From Saccoglossus kowalevskii (Eukaryota; Hemichordata; Enteropneusta; Harrimaniidae): 29,688 bases of DNA. A program made the position numbers and the translations under genes. Positions 1 to 10,954 of the stretch are shown piece by piece (positions within the stretch are counted from its first letter, which is position 1; each line of letters opens with the position of its first letter). The stretch lies in assembly GCF_000003605.2 (NCBI RefSeq), contig NW_003107591.1, positions 276,368 to 306,055 on the forward strand, in the 5' to 3' direction. The notes beneath the pieces were generated by a model. The model was not told the DNA's origin. It did no database searches and saw only the letters and a list, made by a program, of their open reading frames with translations.

Positions 1-18
1 AATAATAATAATATTAAT

Positions 19-87
<69 letters not shown>
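1..87. repeat. (AAT)n microsatellite
   Basis: Nearly pure AAT trinucleotide repeat with a short interruption (ATATTAATATT) near positions 11-22. It begins at the window edge, so its full length is unknown. The motif is directly visible. Confidence 0.95.
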
Positions 88-1999
88 GAGTAATAAAAAG
101 AGGTTTAACTATTAGACACTTAAATATATATATATTTACTAAATATAAAAATACAACAATGGATATCTAAATGCGCATGTAAAATCACTATTTTCACTCC
201 AGAAAAAAACGAATATCTTTAAACAAACCTGTACTGCCAACACTTATTGTTATGAAATAACTGACATCAATAACCGTAGGTGTGGATTTCACAATGAAAG
301 CAAATCACTATGTCCTCTCATTAACAATAAATGTGGTAAAACGTTGTTATCTTATATGTTACCACCACTGTTTTCTCGATCTGATTAGGAGATATTTTTT
401 GTATGGCTTCACTAATGTCGGTAACATTACTTGTAATGTTAATTTCAAATACTGAAGATCGTTTATTTTAAAGAAGAGAGCCAGGGGCCGAAACGTCCGC
501 CTTGGTCGAAATTCTTGGCCGAAACGTTCGGGCCGAAACGTCCGGAATTCGTTGAAATGTGGGTAAAAGCTACGGGTCACGGCGAGGAAAAGTGCGTGAA
601 TGTCGGCGTTTGATTGGATAATAAAAATTATTGAGAGTGAAACACAGCAAAAATCCAGAAAGTGATTCGAGTTATTGTGATTGTTATAATTACGGACATT
701 ATATTAGAAACACGTGGTCGCAAAATATTGACAGCCCGCTTATTACGCAAATCAAATTGCAAGATAAGTGTACAGAAGTGTGAAGTCAACATCAATCACA
801 AAACAATTAAAACATATTTAGACAGCGTAATTAAAGACAATTGCCAACGTGCCGCACAATTTTCTGTTTTGCCTACGCATCGGTTTTCGCGTCACGTCCT
901 TGCAACCTCTTACATAACATGAACTACTTGGCTTCTACAAAACGTTATTCAGATTCTCAAAACATTTGAAACACTTACCCGAAGTTTCTCTCTCTTAGAA
1001 AGCCGACGCGGTGAATATGGGCTTGTCTAGTTCTTTAAAAGGTGTTAGTACTGTTATTTTTTCAGCACTTGTCTTTAAACCCAAGCTGTTCTTTTATTAA
1101 TACTGAGTAAGGACAGATATTCGGCGTAAGAATCTGCGGTTTAATGGTATAAGGAGTATGCCCATCTCAACTTTTTCTCATTGATTTGACGGCTTTTGTC
1201 TACTGATGTCGGATCGTTTGGGAACGCATAAATTCATTACTTCGATTGTTTTAGGATAGGTGAGCGTGGCTACAACACAAGAAATATCTCATATTCAGTC
1301 GGACACGAGTAATCATTATCAACCAGAAATCAATAACTGTCCAAAATGAGAAATGTGTGGGTGGACATTTCACATGCACTTTAAGTCTTACTTAAAACAT
1401 AAAAGGTATAATAACACACATGCATGCCCGACTGAAATATAGTCTGGAGAATTGATAGAAAACCACAATTTATTTTTCCACCAAAATATGTGACTGGCTG
1501 TTATGGTAAACTCCACACAGAGTGTTGTCTCCTGACAGCAACGACGATACATACGAATGTTATTATTTGAAAACTAATCTATGAACAGTTTATAAATTGG
1601 ACTAATTAATATTGTCTTATAATTTATATATTATTTTAATGTAATTCCGGATTCCGGAATTCTGCGTTTTAGGGTTTGCCATGTTCGATATGGAACTCAC
1701 AGCGACGTTTGTTTACATGAAATTCGAACACGCGCTGTACGTCCTCTAAATTGTGTGTACCTATTTTTCTCACATATATCAATATTTTCATTTTGTCGGC
1801 TCCAGTTTGTCTTCAATTAGTGTAGCTTTAGCTGTAGCTTTAATGTTTTACTAGTATGTCCTCAGAACATTCGTTGCATGGAGTTTATTTAAGTAACCCG
1901 TGATTACACGCAAAAATAGTTTTGGGGTAGATGTTTCTAGGATGTAAGAATAAATGAACCAGTAATAAACACCCCTTGGTTTCATACTTTACAACAGAA
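88..1999. other. non-genic AT-rich sequence upstream of the TMEM64-like gene
   Basis: No supported gene. The small open frames here (for example 662-922, opening with GTG) show no family resemblance and no splice context that I can defend. The only recognisable structure is the GGCCGAAACGTCCG motif cluster at 486-544. The rest is ordinary AT-rich intergenic sequence as far as can be seen. Confidence 0.6.
486..544. repeat. short cluster of degenerate GGCCGAAACGTCCG units
   Basis: GGCCGAAACGTCCG occurs at 486-499 and 531-544, with the variant GGCCGAAACGTTCG at 517-530 and a weaker copy (GGTCGAAATTC) around 504-514. The patch is markedly richer in CpG than its AT-rich surroundings, so it looks like a fragment of a simple or transposon-borne repeat. 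A minus-strand open frame across it (359-580) gives Arg/Phe/Pro-rich nonsense and is not treated as a gene. Confidence 0.6.
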
Positions 2000-2004
2000 T
2001 TTGC

Positions 2005-2200
2005 GGCGATCGAGGGCGTCATCACAGACCTTTGGTTGGTCCCCGCCTCTACGCGTAAGCTCAAATCACGCCCAGTCGGGTCACGTGATCTGACGCACAG
2101 TTCAGCTAGCTAACACAGACCTTGGCCAGCGCGCCCTCTCAGTCGCCTTACATTTTAAAATGGCTGCTCCCATATAATATGGGCCGTTGCTGTCGTGTAC
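2005..2200 (+). promoter_or_regulatory. promoter-like GC-richer patch upstream of TMEM64-like gene
   Basis: Base composition changes here from AT-rich to CpG-containing. Visible elements are a GC-box-like CCCCGCCTC at 2041-2049, a CACGTG E-box at 2082-2087 inside GGTCACGTGATC (resembling the CLEAR/bHLH-zip site used by TFEB/MiT and USF factors), and AAAATGGCTGC at 2157-2167, close to the YY1 core often found near start sites of housekeeping genes. The patch ends about 470 bp before the TMEM64-like ATG, as expected for a promoter plus 5' UTR. There is no obvious TATA box at a fixed spacing. Assignment as a promoter is inference. Confidence 0.4.
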
Positions 2201-2668
2201 CGCATATTAGACTTTGTATTATGACACAAAGGGTGTTGCTATCTCTTCCTACTTAGCGCTGATGCCGCGTTTGATAACATCGCGTTATCATATTTTTTCT
2301 ATGACGCATTCAGATGACTCAACAAGACATGTGATATATGGGCTAAGAACGACAATTTTCCGTGAATGTCTCTGTCTAGAAGTTTTGTTTTACAACTTGT
2401 TGAATTCTTAATCTTTCGATGTTTGCATGTCTTTCACACAGCGCCAGTCAACGTGTGCCAAACTCGTAACATCGCTGTGTGTAGGAGACATTGTGTGTAA
2501 TATAGCGAATCCTCCAGTTCCGTGTGTGAATCCTGGCATTGCCAAATCTAGTTGGCATCACTGAAAAAAAAGGGTGTAGTATATCTGACTTGTACAGACA
2601 CAGTTATGTTATTTGAGATAAACATATACATGTATGGCTCTCAGTTTATCGCGATATGATCTACAACA

Positions 2669-3244
2669 ATGCATCGAGCGGACTTTGTCTTGTTCCCAGT
2701 CCGATTCCATGACTATCTTATTGGAGAGGGACCTTATTGCAATGTCGAGACGGACATGGACGACGGTTACACGCTAGGCTTCCCGAAACCACATAGGACA
2801 CGGACATGGCTGCGAACTATGGTAGTGAGCATAGCCTTGCTACTAGCAGGATGCGGGTTTATCTACTTAACCAAGAGCTATATAATGATGCTCCTGTACT
2901 GGTTACAGGGGCTGAGTATGATAGAAGGGATACTTGTATTTACACTGCTTTTCTTTCTCGTCTCCTTGCCTATGACCTGGGGTTACATTATCTTTAACGT
3001 GGCAGCTGGATTCCTTTATGGCTTTCCAATGGGCATGTTAACAACCATGATTGGCGTGCTCATTGGGTCATTTTCTGCTCATATGATATGCAGATATTTT
3101 TTTGCTAAATGGGTCGTCACGAAAATACAGAACGATTCTCTACGAGCTTTGATGAGAGTCGTAGAAGGAAAGAACGGTTTAAAAGTAATAATATTAGCAA
3201 GGCTAACGCCAATACCATTTGGAGTACAAAATGGTCTGTTTGCG
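2669..3244 (+). CDS. TMEM64: TMEM64-like protein, coding exon 1 (start codon, N-terminal VTT region)
   Basis: This exon encodes residues 1-192 of a 344-residue TMEM64-like multi-pass membrane protein of the VTT (SNARE-associated Golgi, PF09335) family, a group with VMP1 and TMEM41B. ATG 2669 is the first in frame after a TGA at 2657-2659 and has A at -3. A soluble N-terminus of about 48 residues is followed by hydrophobic segments at about 50-69, 84-105 and 108-144. The VTT signature is visible as AAGFLYGFPMG (112-122) and ARLTPIPFGVQNGLF (177-191), the latter very like vertebrate TMEM64. Coding stops at TTTGCG, followed by a GTAAGT donor at 3245, phase 0. Reading on past the donor gives a low-complexity tail that is not protein. 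Human TMEM64 (about 380 aa) acts in the ER, is linked to SERCA2/calcium and Wnt signalling, and has lipid-scramblase relatives. Confidence 0.92.
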
Positions 3245-6200
3245 GTAAGTTCCAAGTTCATGTTCTCAGTTTGTTCGACACATGATAGAACCCCCCTCCC
3301 ACACACATCTAAACTTTGGAAGAGAAGGTGTTACAGTTAACAGTGTGAATTCATAGTACTGGTAAAACAGGGAGTGGTGTGTTTTGTTAGGGGGAACATA
3401 CGTATTAGAAATTTGGGCATGAATAATAATTGTTTTAGGCAGGTGTGCCCCTTTAATTCTGTTTGTGAAAAAAAAAATTGCATATAAATCATGATAAAAT
3501 GTGATGATACTACAAATAAATTACGTAAATTCTCTATAAGTTTTTTAAATGAAATTATCCATGATAACCTAATGAAGTTGTGACTAGTTTCTGATTTTGT
3601 TAATATGTGCAATAAAATGCAATGACTATGGAATAATGCGCTGAATGATTCGTTTTATTAACAACTGGCTTAGCAGATAGTTGCCGGATTGACACAGCTG
3701 TCACATTTGTACACGTTTAGTGTGTTTGTTTGGTGTCATGATGTCCATTACTCTTAATATAGTCTGATCAGTTGAATATTCAAATTTAAACCTGTTACTT
3801 TTTAATTTAATTTTTTTTTCAAATATTTTTGTGCCAGGCGACAGTTCTGAACATTTAATTCTGTCTTTTCGGTGTTTAGTTTAGGAAAGTCTTTAATTAT
3901 TTTCACATTGCGTAATATCTAAAGATTTATGTATAAGAGTTGTTCTAAAAGCTGGTTGTTATTAATTGAAATCTACAGCAGCAAAAATTATTAAATAAAT
4001 AAATTTATATTCTCAGATGCATTATCAGGATTATGGATGTTTTACTACGCAGTCTTAGGCAGTAGATGTTAATTTGATTTAATAATTGATAGTAATCACA
4101 ATTGAAATTACCAAATCAAATTGTTTATTGTTGTTGTTGTTAAGATATGCGAGTTTGTAGAAAGCATATAAATTTAGTTTAATTAATTAAGGCACCTATT
4201 TGTTTTTAGTAATATGAATTAATTTATACTCTCATGACTGAATGAAAGTTAGGTTTTCTTTCATTAAATGTAGAATGAACAATGGTTTCTAGCCAGGATT
4301 GTATAAATATTGTGTTTTGGATAAATGCCATGGTTTAGTCGCTGTTCAATTGTAGACAGTATAGATATGTACATATGGTTTAATAATACGTTAATTATTG
4401 TAAAGTACAAAGAGGATCGTTTAATTTTATATTTATGATAAATAACTTTAATGGTAAAATAATTTTTTCTACCATAACTCGTTGTCATTCTTTATGTGGT
4501 GTTATATTCTAACTAGATAAAAGTTCAAGGCTGTTCTGACATTGACATTGACAAAATCAAGCTGAATTATTGATTTTAATATCATGAACAAGTATATTTG
4601 TTTTTTTACAAATTAGAAGATAAATGTTTTAATGAAAAACTGGTAAAATTGGCATCTTTGAAACTATTTCCATGTTTGAGTATTATTTCATAAAAAAAAA
4701 GCAATTAAATTATTGTATTCTTGGAAGTCTTCTAGTAATTGACGTCACCAAATAAAATTATCATCTTGTTACAAAAATGTCTTTGCTACCATATGTTATA
4801 AAATGGTGAGACGAGATCATGTTTGACTCGCAATTTTTTAGGCTATCTGGTGGCAAAATCCATATTTTTTTTAGGGTTTTATGAATAATAATAATAAAAA
4901 AAAAACATTAAAAGTTGAGTAATATATGATATGACCTGCTTTAATGCTAGCCAACTATACTAAAGAATAGATAGTCCCATGACGGCAGCCATATGCAATG
5001 GTTTGAATATCTAAGTAGGCGTTTCCGCTGGTGCGCATATGTAGGTCAGGTCAATGATTAACATTGATATCTGTATTGTAAATCACATGGCACTGATAAA
5101 TACATGTTACTAAGGCCTAGATTATTTAGTATTTGTTTATGTCCTTTTGTAGCTGCTAGCTAATACGGTACTCAGTGATATCTAAAGTAAGCTATGTGAT
5201 TGTACATGTGATTCAAAACCCGACGACTCAGATTTCTTGTATAGAAGTTAAACCTACTTGTCAGTGAGTGGAACCAGTGCCCACAAAATGTCTTACAAAT
5301 GATATTTGCAATTTAAGGAGAAGGGTGGTGTCATATAAAAATCAAAATCTTGGAAGTCATATTACCGTCATAATTAATTTTGTTGTTATATAGTCCTCTC
5401 AATTTTGCTTTAGTATGGCCAACATATGCAGTTCATCAATATGGGAAATACATTATAAATAATATTTTTGACTAGAGCACAATAAATTACACCCAAGGTA
5501 TTTTAATATACATTATATACTGTAAAGTTTGGTCTAAGTGCACATGCACACATAAAAAATATGATTTATTGAATTTTAGATTAAAATCTGACTTATTTTA
5601 AATTATAGACATACCTCTGTCATTTACATATGCAAATACAGTGTTATTATAAACTAGTATTAAACTATACTGCAATAAATGTGCTAATATGTATGGTGTG
5701 CATTTGTGGTATAACAAATTCAATATTGAATGAGGAGTTGATTTCTTGCACAAACAGTGAGCAGTTACAGTCTCTGAATCCAGTCACTATGTTTGGTGTG
5801 TTTGGTTGAAAGTTTCACATCCAATAACCTGAATGTTACTGAGCATGGAATATGCTGTAGCCTAGCAACAATATGTAGATGCTTGCCATTCCATTAGCCA
5901 GGCTAGACGCTTACCATACCATGCTGAGACATGCATGCTCATTATAGTTCTGTTGAAATTTTGATATGTTTTTGATTCTACTATTTCATGCTATTTTTTT
6001 ATATAAACATGTTCATTTATTTGTTTGCACATTTAATTTAGCATTTAAAACGAAACAATAACATCTGCTCTGATTCTAGCATGCCTACACAATGTTTTTT
6101 TTATTTATTTTAATTTTTTTTTTACAATATTTTAGCCCCTCTTTTCAAACCTATATGTGCTGAGATTAGAAAGACATCTGTTTTGTTTGTCATAGATATT

Positions 6201-7453
6201 CACTTTGATAGAAAGAAGCCATTTTATAAATAAAACAAAATGAATCATTGGTTGTTTTTTTATTATTTGAGTGAGAATCAATTTCAGTGAAATAAACAAT
6301 CTGATCTGTAATAAATAAAGAACACTTGTGATAATAATTGCAAATAGTCATTATATGTTGACTACAGTGAATAACAATAACCTATACTTTAGTTTATAAA
6401 CCCTGTAAACATTACATTCATGAGCTGTCTTTCAAAACAATATAAGAAATAAATTACTTTAAAATATATATGATGTGATGTATGCCACAGGGAGCAGATA
6501 TTCTTGCACTGCTGTTTCTCTGAAACTTTGATCGGCTACAGAGCAAGAATAGTTTTTAGTATTTAAAGAATTAGTTGTAGCACAATCACACTGGTGATCA
6601 GGGCAGCAAGCAGTGCAAGAAATAGCTCACAGGTTACAACAGAATAGCTGCTCTGCTGCCGACCTGATGATCTAGGCGTCTGTGTAATCCATCTATTTTT
6701 TTTGTATGTATTTAGATTTTATTTTGCTTCATTTTCACACCAAATCACATCTACCGCGGTATACACGTGTCCTGAATTTTAAATACTGATTAAACTCCAT
6801 TTTATTTTTCGTTTTACTAATCAACAGACTTAATTTGTACTTGCATGCATTTACCACATAATATCTTTCTCACTACCAAACTATTACATTGAATTACATG
6901 CATAATCTATTATACTTGTGTTTTTGTTTTGTTTTTAAATTTTCATTAAATTTTGTCTGTTCTTTTCAAATAATATGACTCCAAAACTGTAATGTGGTAT
7001 TGTAGATTTCATTGCAAGAACATGTAATTAATTCCTTGTAAGATTTCTGATCATAATAGTGATTTTAAAAGAATTATGTGGGCCGGAGATACTATTATGG
7101 AGCAGAAAGGAATAGCAACCCATGCTAGAAGTAGCAGGAACCAGTGCAGAAAAGAAGTGACTTTGCTAATTTGCATGTGAAATTGTTTAGCTCTTCATTT
7201 AGTTCGTCATTTTCCACTAAATTCTGAGATTTATACTTTCAAATATATAAATAATAAATTAAATTATAAAAAATAATAATAATATATAAAAAGATAATGT
7301 GAAGTCCTCAAATATGATAAATAGCCACGGAAATCTTTCAAAACATAAAGAAAATAAAAAAAATTAGGACAGCTTTGTAAAGATACTTTTACATTCCATG
7401 AAACATCCAATGTGAGAAATCAACAAGATTTATAATAATTATTTATTTTTCAG
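3245..7453 (+). other. TMEM64-like intron 1 (4.2 kb)
   Basis: GTAAGT donor at 3245 and ATTTATTTTTCAG acceptor ending at 7453, phase 0. The content is AT-rich with homopolymer runs. Apart from an imperfect inverted repeat at 6491-6627 I see no mobile-element ends, RNA genes or exons. Small open frames on either strand here have no support. Confidence 0.85.
6491..6627. repeat. imperfect inverted repeat (possible small MITE remnant)
   Basis: CTTGCACTGCT at 6503-6513 is exactly complementary to AGCAGTGCAAG at 6609-6619. The match extends outward imperfectly to about 6491 and 6627 (GAGC/GCTC ends) and resumes inside through GATC and GCTACA/TGTAGC blocks. The loop is too long for a typical microRNA precursor, so a degraded palindromic element is more likely. 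Confidence 0.4.
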
Positions 7454-7609
7454 ATAACCAACGTAAAAACATTGAGATACTTAATTGCGTCTACCTTAGG
7501 CTTGATACCGACGCAAGCATTAAATACATATATAGGTACAACATTGCGGTCAATGGAGGATGTCTTAGACCAGCAGTCATTCAGCGGCTACATCATGTTC
7601 ATATTACAG
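7454..7609 (+). CDS. TMEM64: TMEM64-like protein, coding exon 2 (end of VTT region)
   Basis: This 156-bp, 52-codon internal exon is open in phase 0 at both ends and encodes residues 193-244. It is bounded by a TTTTTCAG acceptor and a GTAAGA donor at 7610. The peptide begins ITNVKTLRYL and contains GLIPTQALNTYIGTTLR and SMEDVLDQQSFSGY. These blocks match the conserved GLLPTQ...NSYLGTTLRTMEDV...SGY region of vertebrate TMEM64, so joining to exon 1 is secure. A hydrophobic segment at about 199-213 follows the RLTPIPFG re-entrant region, and the next starts near residue 237. The exon is too short to stand out as an open frame and was found by family similarity and splice signals. Confidence 0.92.
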
Positions 7610-7766
7610 GTAAGATAGCATTGACTTTTGAGTTGCTTTGACACAACACGAAGTACATGTTGAGATACACATACTGTACTCACTGTATCACCAATACATC
7701 ACATCAGTTTGATTTATTGGCCAATGCATGACTTAATTCAGACATCGATGATCGAGAGATGTTTGA

Positions 7767-7990
7767 ATTCACTATGTTCAATTACCCACCATAGACTCTG
7801 GTCAGTCAAAATGACTATTTTGAACTGTAGGCATTAATCAGTGATTCTGCCAATGACGGAGAGATAGAATCTAGGTCAGGGGAAGCCCCATGACCCCAAG
7901 ATTCTTTGCCCTTACATCACGAACCATGTGACCGACTCCATATGGCGGCGCCATTACGGCTGGATAATCACTCTGTTTTTTTCTCTGCCT
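7767..7990 (+). repeat. left inverted terminal repeat of DIRS-like element
   Basis: Starts ATTCACTATGTTCA and runs through ACCCACCATAGAC, CAAAATGACTATTTTG, GGGGAAGCCCCATGACCCCA and TATGGCGGC. Nearly all of this reappears as the reverse complement at 12011-12213. It also contains a smaller inverted motif (CAAAATGACTATTTTG) that can fold on itself. Confidence 0.85.
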
Positions 7991-8305
7991 CGAGTGGAGA
8001 TGAAGTCTAGCGAGCTCTGCCTGGATCGCTTGCTTTTTTTTGTTCGGGCTTCTGGTTTGGGTTGTTACCGCCGCCGCAGCAACCAACATCAACATCGACA
8101 TTGAGATGTTTTCTGTGTCATTTTCACTTGTGTCATTTCCCCTTTGTGTGTAGAATTGTTCACAACAAAGTAACTAAACCCAGCGACGTAACTTAATCAC
8201 TTGTTGGTTTCATTGCGTCACCTTTTCCAACTGTATTTCGCTTCCCTCATGCATGTCGTGTTCATTTTATGCTTTATCATTGTATTTAGAAATGGATAGA
8301 TGTAA

Positions 8306-8314
8306 TGACAGCAC
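8306..8314 (+). repeat. left 9-bp target-site duplication (TGACAGCAC)
   Basis: TGACAGCAC directly precedes the CAATCTGATT terminus at 8315 and is repeated exactly at 10096-10104 after the other terminus. Confidence 0.75.
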
Positions 8315-10095
8315 CAATCTGATTAAAATCTGATGTAGTGTACAGGCTTTAATTATTTTGGCTATAAACTTATTTTAATTTAATTTTTTATTATATTTTT
8401 TATTTTATTATTTTACTTTGATTTTGATTTGGTGATTTTTTTTAATTCCGCCCTACCTACATCTGATCCTATGTAAGTCCCGTTCAAATCTCGCCTAAGT
8501 AACAACCAATCACAGCCCCCCTTTTATACAGGCTGTCAGTTGCTTACTTTTCAGTGTATACGGGCAAGCTTTCTGTACATTATATTTTGCCCACTTGAAT
8601 AAACCATTTATAGAAAATTGCTAGTATATTTTTATTTACAAAAGAAATTCCACAGCATTTTACAATTTTTGTCATTACATTGAATATTTTTCTCACTTCC
8701 AACAAATGTGTACACTTCCAGATACATCTTCGTCAGCCAAGGTTCATTCATTCAGTCATCGCTTCAATTTTACATCAAGCACTGAGCATAATTATTTAGA
8801 ATGGAAGCAAAAAAATAAGTAAATCGTAATGATTAGAACACTGTAAACAGCTATAGTAAACAATGCAAACGGATTTTAAATTGTATAACGGTCACCGGCC
8901 CAAGGCATCATCGCAGAAAATTGGAGCAAACAAATATTTCCTGATCAATACTATTGTGATGTGTTCCAAATAAAAAATATTTTATTCCAGTCCAAATCAG
9001 CTCAATTACTTTAATAAAGAGTTATTGAATAATGTACAAAATGTTGATACAATTTGATGAATATTTACAGCTACGGCTTCAATACCGTAGACGATGTTGG
9101 CTCGATCGTCAACAGAACATCACCCGTCTCCAGGGCAAGCGACTGGAAAAAGACAATGATAAACTTACCGAAAAGCCGTGTTTTTCTCGGTCGCTAACGT
9201 CGGTATAGACTGGCGCAGTCGGGGTGATTAATTTCTTTTTGTAGTTTAAATAAAATAAAAAAAAATCGCGAAATGGAGGCGAAATCACCTGTAACTGCGA
9301 AATCACACCGACTGGTATATTCTGCATGGCCCTCTATCGACACTGCAGGAACCCGTAGATTTGTCAACGGGTAATTATAATAATGAGTGTTTTAATTGAC
9401 AATCATTTAGGCCAATCACAACGTCTCTTCAACTGACCTATGATTGTAGCAGCCGATTTTTTTTATTCTACAACTAGTACGAGTTATTTTTTACACATTG
9501 TGATGAATTAGAAACGACGACTACGACAAACTCGAATTTTAACGTGCCGCAATGTTGGGTCTGCAGTGTGACCTTTACCATGTTGACCTCATTATGCACG
9601 TATTTCCGCACCCACCTCATTATAATACGTGCAATTCATGAATATTTAATAGCAGTGAATTTCCTGCAGAATAAACCAGTCGGGGTGATTTCGCGCTAAC
9701 ACCTCCATTTCGTGATTTTTTAAATTTTATTTAAACTACAAAAGCAAATTAATCTCCTCAACTGCGCCAGTCTAACATCGGTATAATCCGCCATTTTATT
9801 TGAGTGTGTTTGCCACCTGACTCTGGCCGTGACGTCATCATGTGTGCTGTAGAAGGAGGTCTGTGATTCGTTGACTAAAATCATCGATAGTGGGTCTCGT
9901 TGAAATCTCGTTACATAGGCATCGGGACAGATGTATGTAGGGCGGAATTAAAAAAAAACACAAAATCAAAATCAAAGTAAAATAATAATAAAATAAAAAG
10001 GCATTAATAACAAAAGTAATAAAAAATAAAATTAAAATAAGTTTATAGCCAAAATAATTAAAGCCCGTACACTACATCAGATTTTAATCAGATTG
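8315..10095. mobile_element. palindromic non-autonomous DNA transposon, Mutator-like by 9-bp TSD
   Basis: Termini CAATCTGATT and AATCAGATTG begin long inverted arms (about 8315-8520 and 9855-10095), which share AAAATCTGATGTAGTGTAC, TTTTGGCTATAAACTTATTT and AATTCCGCCCTAC. The element is flanked by an exact 9-bp duplication. A 9-bp duplication with long TIRs is the known signature of the Mutator-like (MULE) superfamily. No transposase is visible, so it is non-autonomous or fold-back. It interrupts the DIRS-like element just after an ATG-containing stretch near 8292 that may be the start of the gag-like frame, and it is itself interrupted at 9207-9773. Outside the arms and the inner insert I see nothing coding. 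Confidence 0.7.
9207..9773. mobile_element. inner palindromic MITE nested in the 8315-10095 element
   Basis: Termini AGACTGGCGCAG and CTGCGCCAGTCT start inverted arms of about 130 bp (9207-9335 and 9660-9773). The arms share TTTGTAGTTTAAATAAAAT, CGAAATGGAGG and GACTGGT-TATTCTGCA. The immediate flanks are direct copies differing by one base: AACGTCGGTAT at 9196-9206 and AACATCGGTAT at 9774-9784. This suggests a 9-11 bp target duplication and a second Mutator-like insertion. No coding capacity is seen in the 567 bp. A minus-strand open frame overlapping its left arm is not credible. Confidence 0.65.
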
Positions 10096-10104
10096 TGACA
10101 GCAC
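10096..10104 (+). repeat. right 9-bp target-site duplication (TGACAGCAC)
   Basis: Exact second copy of the duplication that flanks the 8315-10095 element. Pre-insertion DIRS-like sequence resumes immediately after it. Confidence 0.75.
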
Positions 10105-10365
10105 CTGAGGCTCACTGCCGGTTTTGTCTCCTCGCTTTTCGAGGCGACTGTGCAGTGGTTATAATCAGAATTTACCAGCATAGCAGCTGCGTGCAGGGTT
10201 CAGGTTTTTTGCCTTGAAGGAGTGTGTTTTTCACTGGAGTTCTGAGGCCTGGGATGTTTTTCAGAGCCATGCAATATCGCTGAGACTTACCGTGTCACTC
10301 GTATTTTCACAGCAATGTCGCGTGTCCAGTAAAAATCGGTTAAAGTGAGTTGCGTGTTGGCATGA

Positions 10366-10638
10366 GTGGAAAGTCCTCACGTTCAGCTACTGGTACTTAG
10401 TGTACTGAGACGTCGAGTAGGAGACCCGATGGTGGAGGTACCAATATTTTTTGGTCCCCCCCCCCCCCCCGCCGATCGAAGGGCATCCTCAGAGTCTGTG
10501 TTTTCAGGCAGTGGTTTACCCGATTTTACCGGCTACAGCGAGGCTGTGTCCCTGGAGGTCGTTCCTCCTATGGGGCCCGTTGTGGGTCCCTTTGTGGATC
10601 TGTCCTCGCACAGCATCGGGTTTGCCTCCAAGATGAGG
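10366..10638 (+). pseudogene. possible gag-like remnant of the DIRS-like element
   Basis: An open frame from ATG 10366 runs for 91 codons to the assembly gap. Its peptide is Pro/Ser/Gly-rich (a five-proline run from a 15-C tract at 10456-10470, then ADRRASSESVFSGSG). There is no domain I can name. Position upstream of the recombinase remnant and between the ITRs fits a DIRS gag or gag/RT linker. Cysteine-containing peptide fragments in other frames at 10130-10230 hint at a decayed gag zinc finger but are weak. The homopolymer makes the frame itself doubtful. It could equally be non-coding. Confidence 0.25.
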
Positions 10639-10746
10639 NNNNNNNNNNNNNNNNNNNNNNNNNNNNNNNNNNNNNNNNNNNNNNNNNNNNNNNNNNNNNN
10701 NNNNNNNNNNNNNNNNNNNNNNNNNNNNNNNNNNNNNNNNNNNNNN
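10639..10746. other. assembly gap (108 N)
   Basis: Run of 108 unknown bases inside the DIRS-like element. It lies between the gag-like fragment and the recombinase fragment, a likely place for collapsed repeats. Translations running through it carry no information. Confidence 1.
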
Positions 10747-10954
10747 CAGTCGGAGTGAGCTGTCTCCACTGCGACCCCTCGGTTGGAAGAAACACAAAAG
10801 CATTGCTCGCATTCAAAGCATATCTCTTCCCGGGAACCGCCCATTCCCAGCCGCGACTCTCCCGCTGATTTGGGTGAGGCCGAGGCTCAGGCTAGTTGCA
10901 CCGGGTTTTGATGTGGAAAATAGTCTTCCTACTGGCCCTCGTCTCAGGTAGGCG

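Noticed and set aside
662-922. 86-codon plus-strand open frame upstream of the TMEM64-like gene
   Set aside because: No recognisable domain, starts at GTG in AT-rich DNA, no splice or promoter context.
3079-3612. Minus-strand open frames over and after TMEM64 exon 1
   Set aside because: The first is the antisense shadow of a coding exon. The second lies in intron sequence without family resemblance.
9109-9327. 72-codon minus-strand open frame
   Set aside because: Overlaps the arm of a palindromic element. The sequence is explained by the transposon.
10451-10844. Several open frames spanning the N gap
   Set aside because: Translations through unknown bases are meaningless, and the parts outside the gap are shadows of the DIRS-like remnant.
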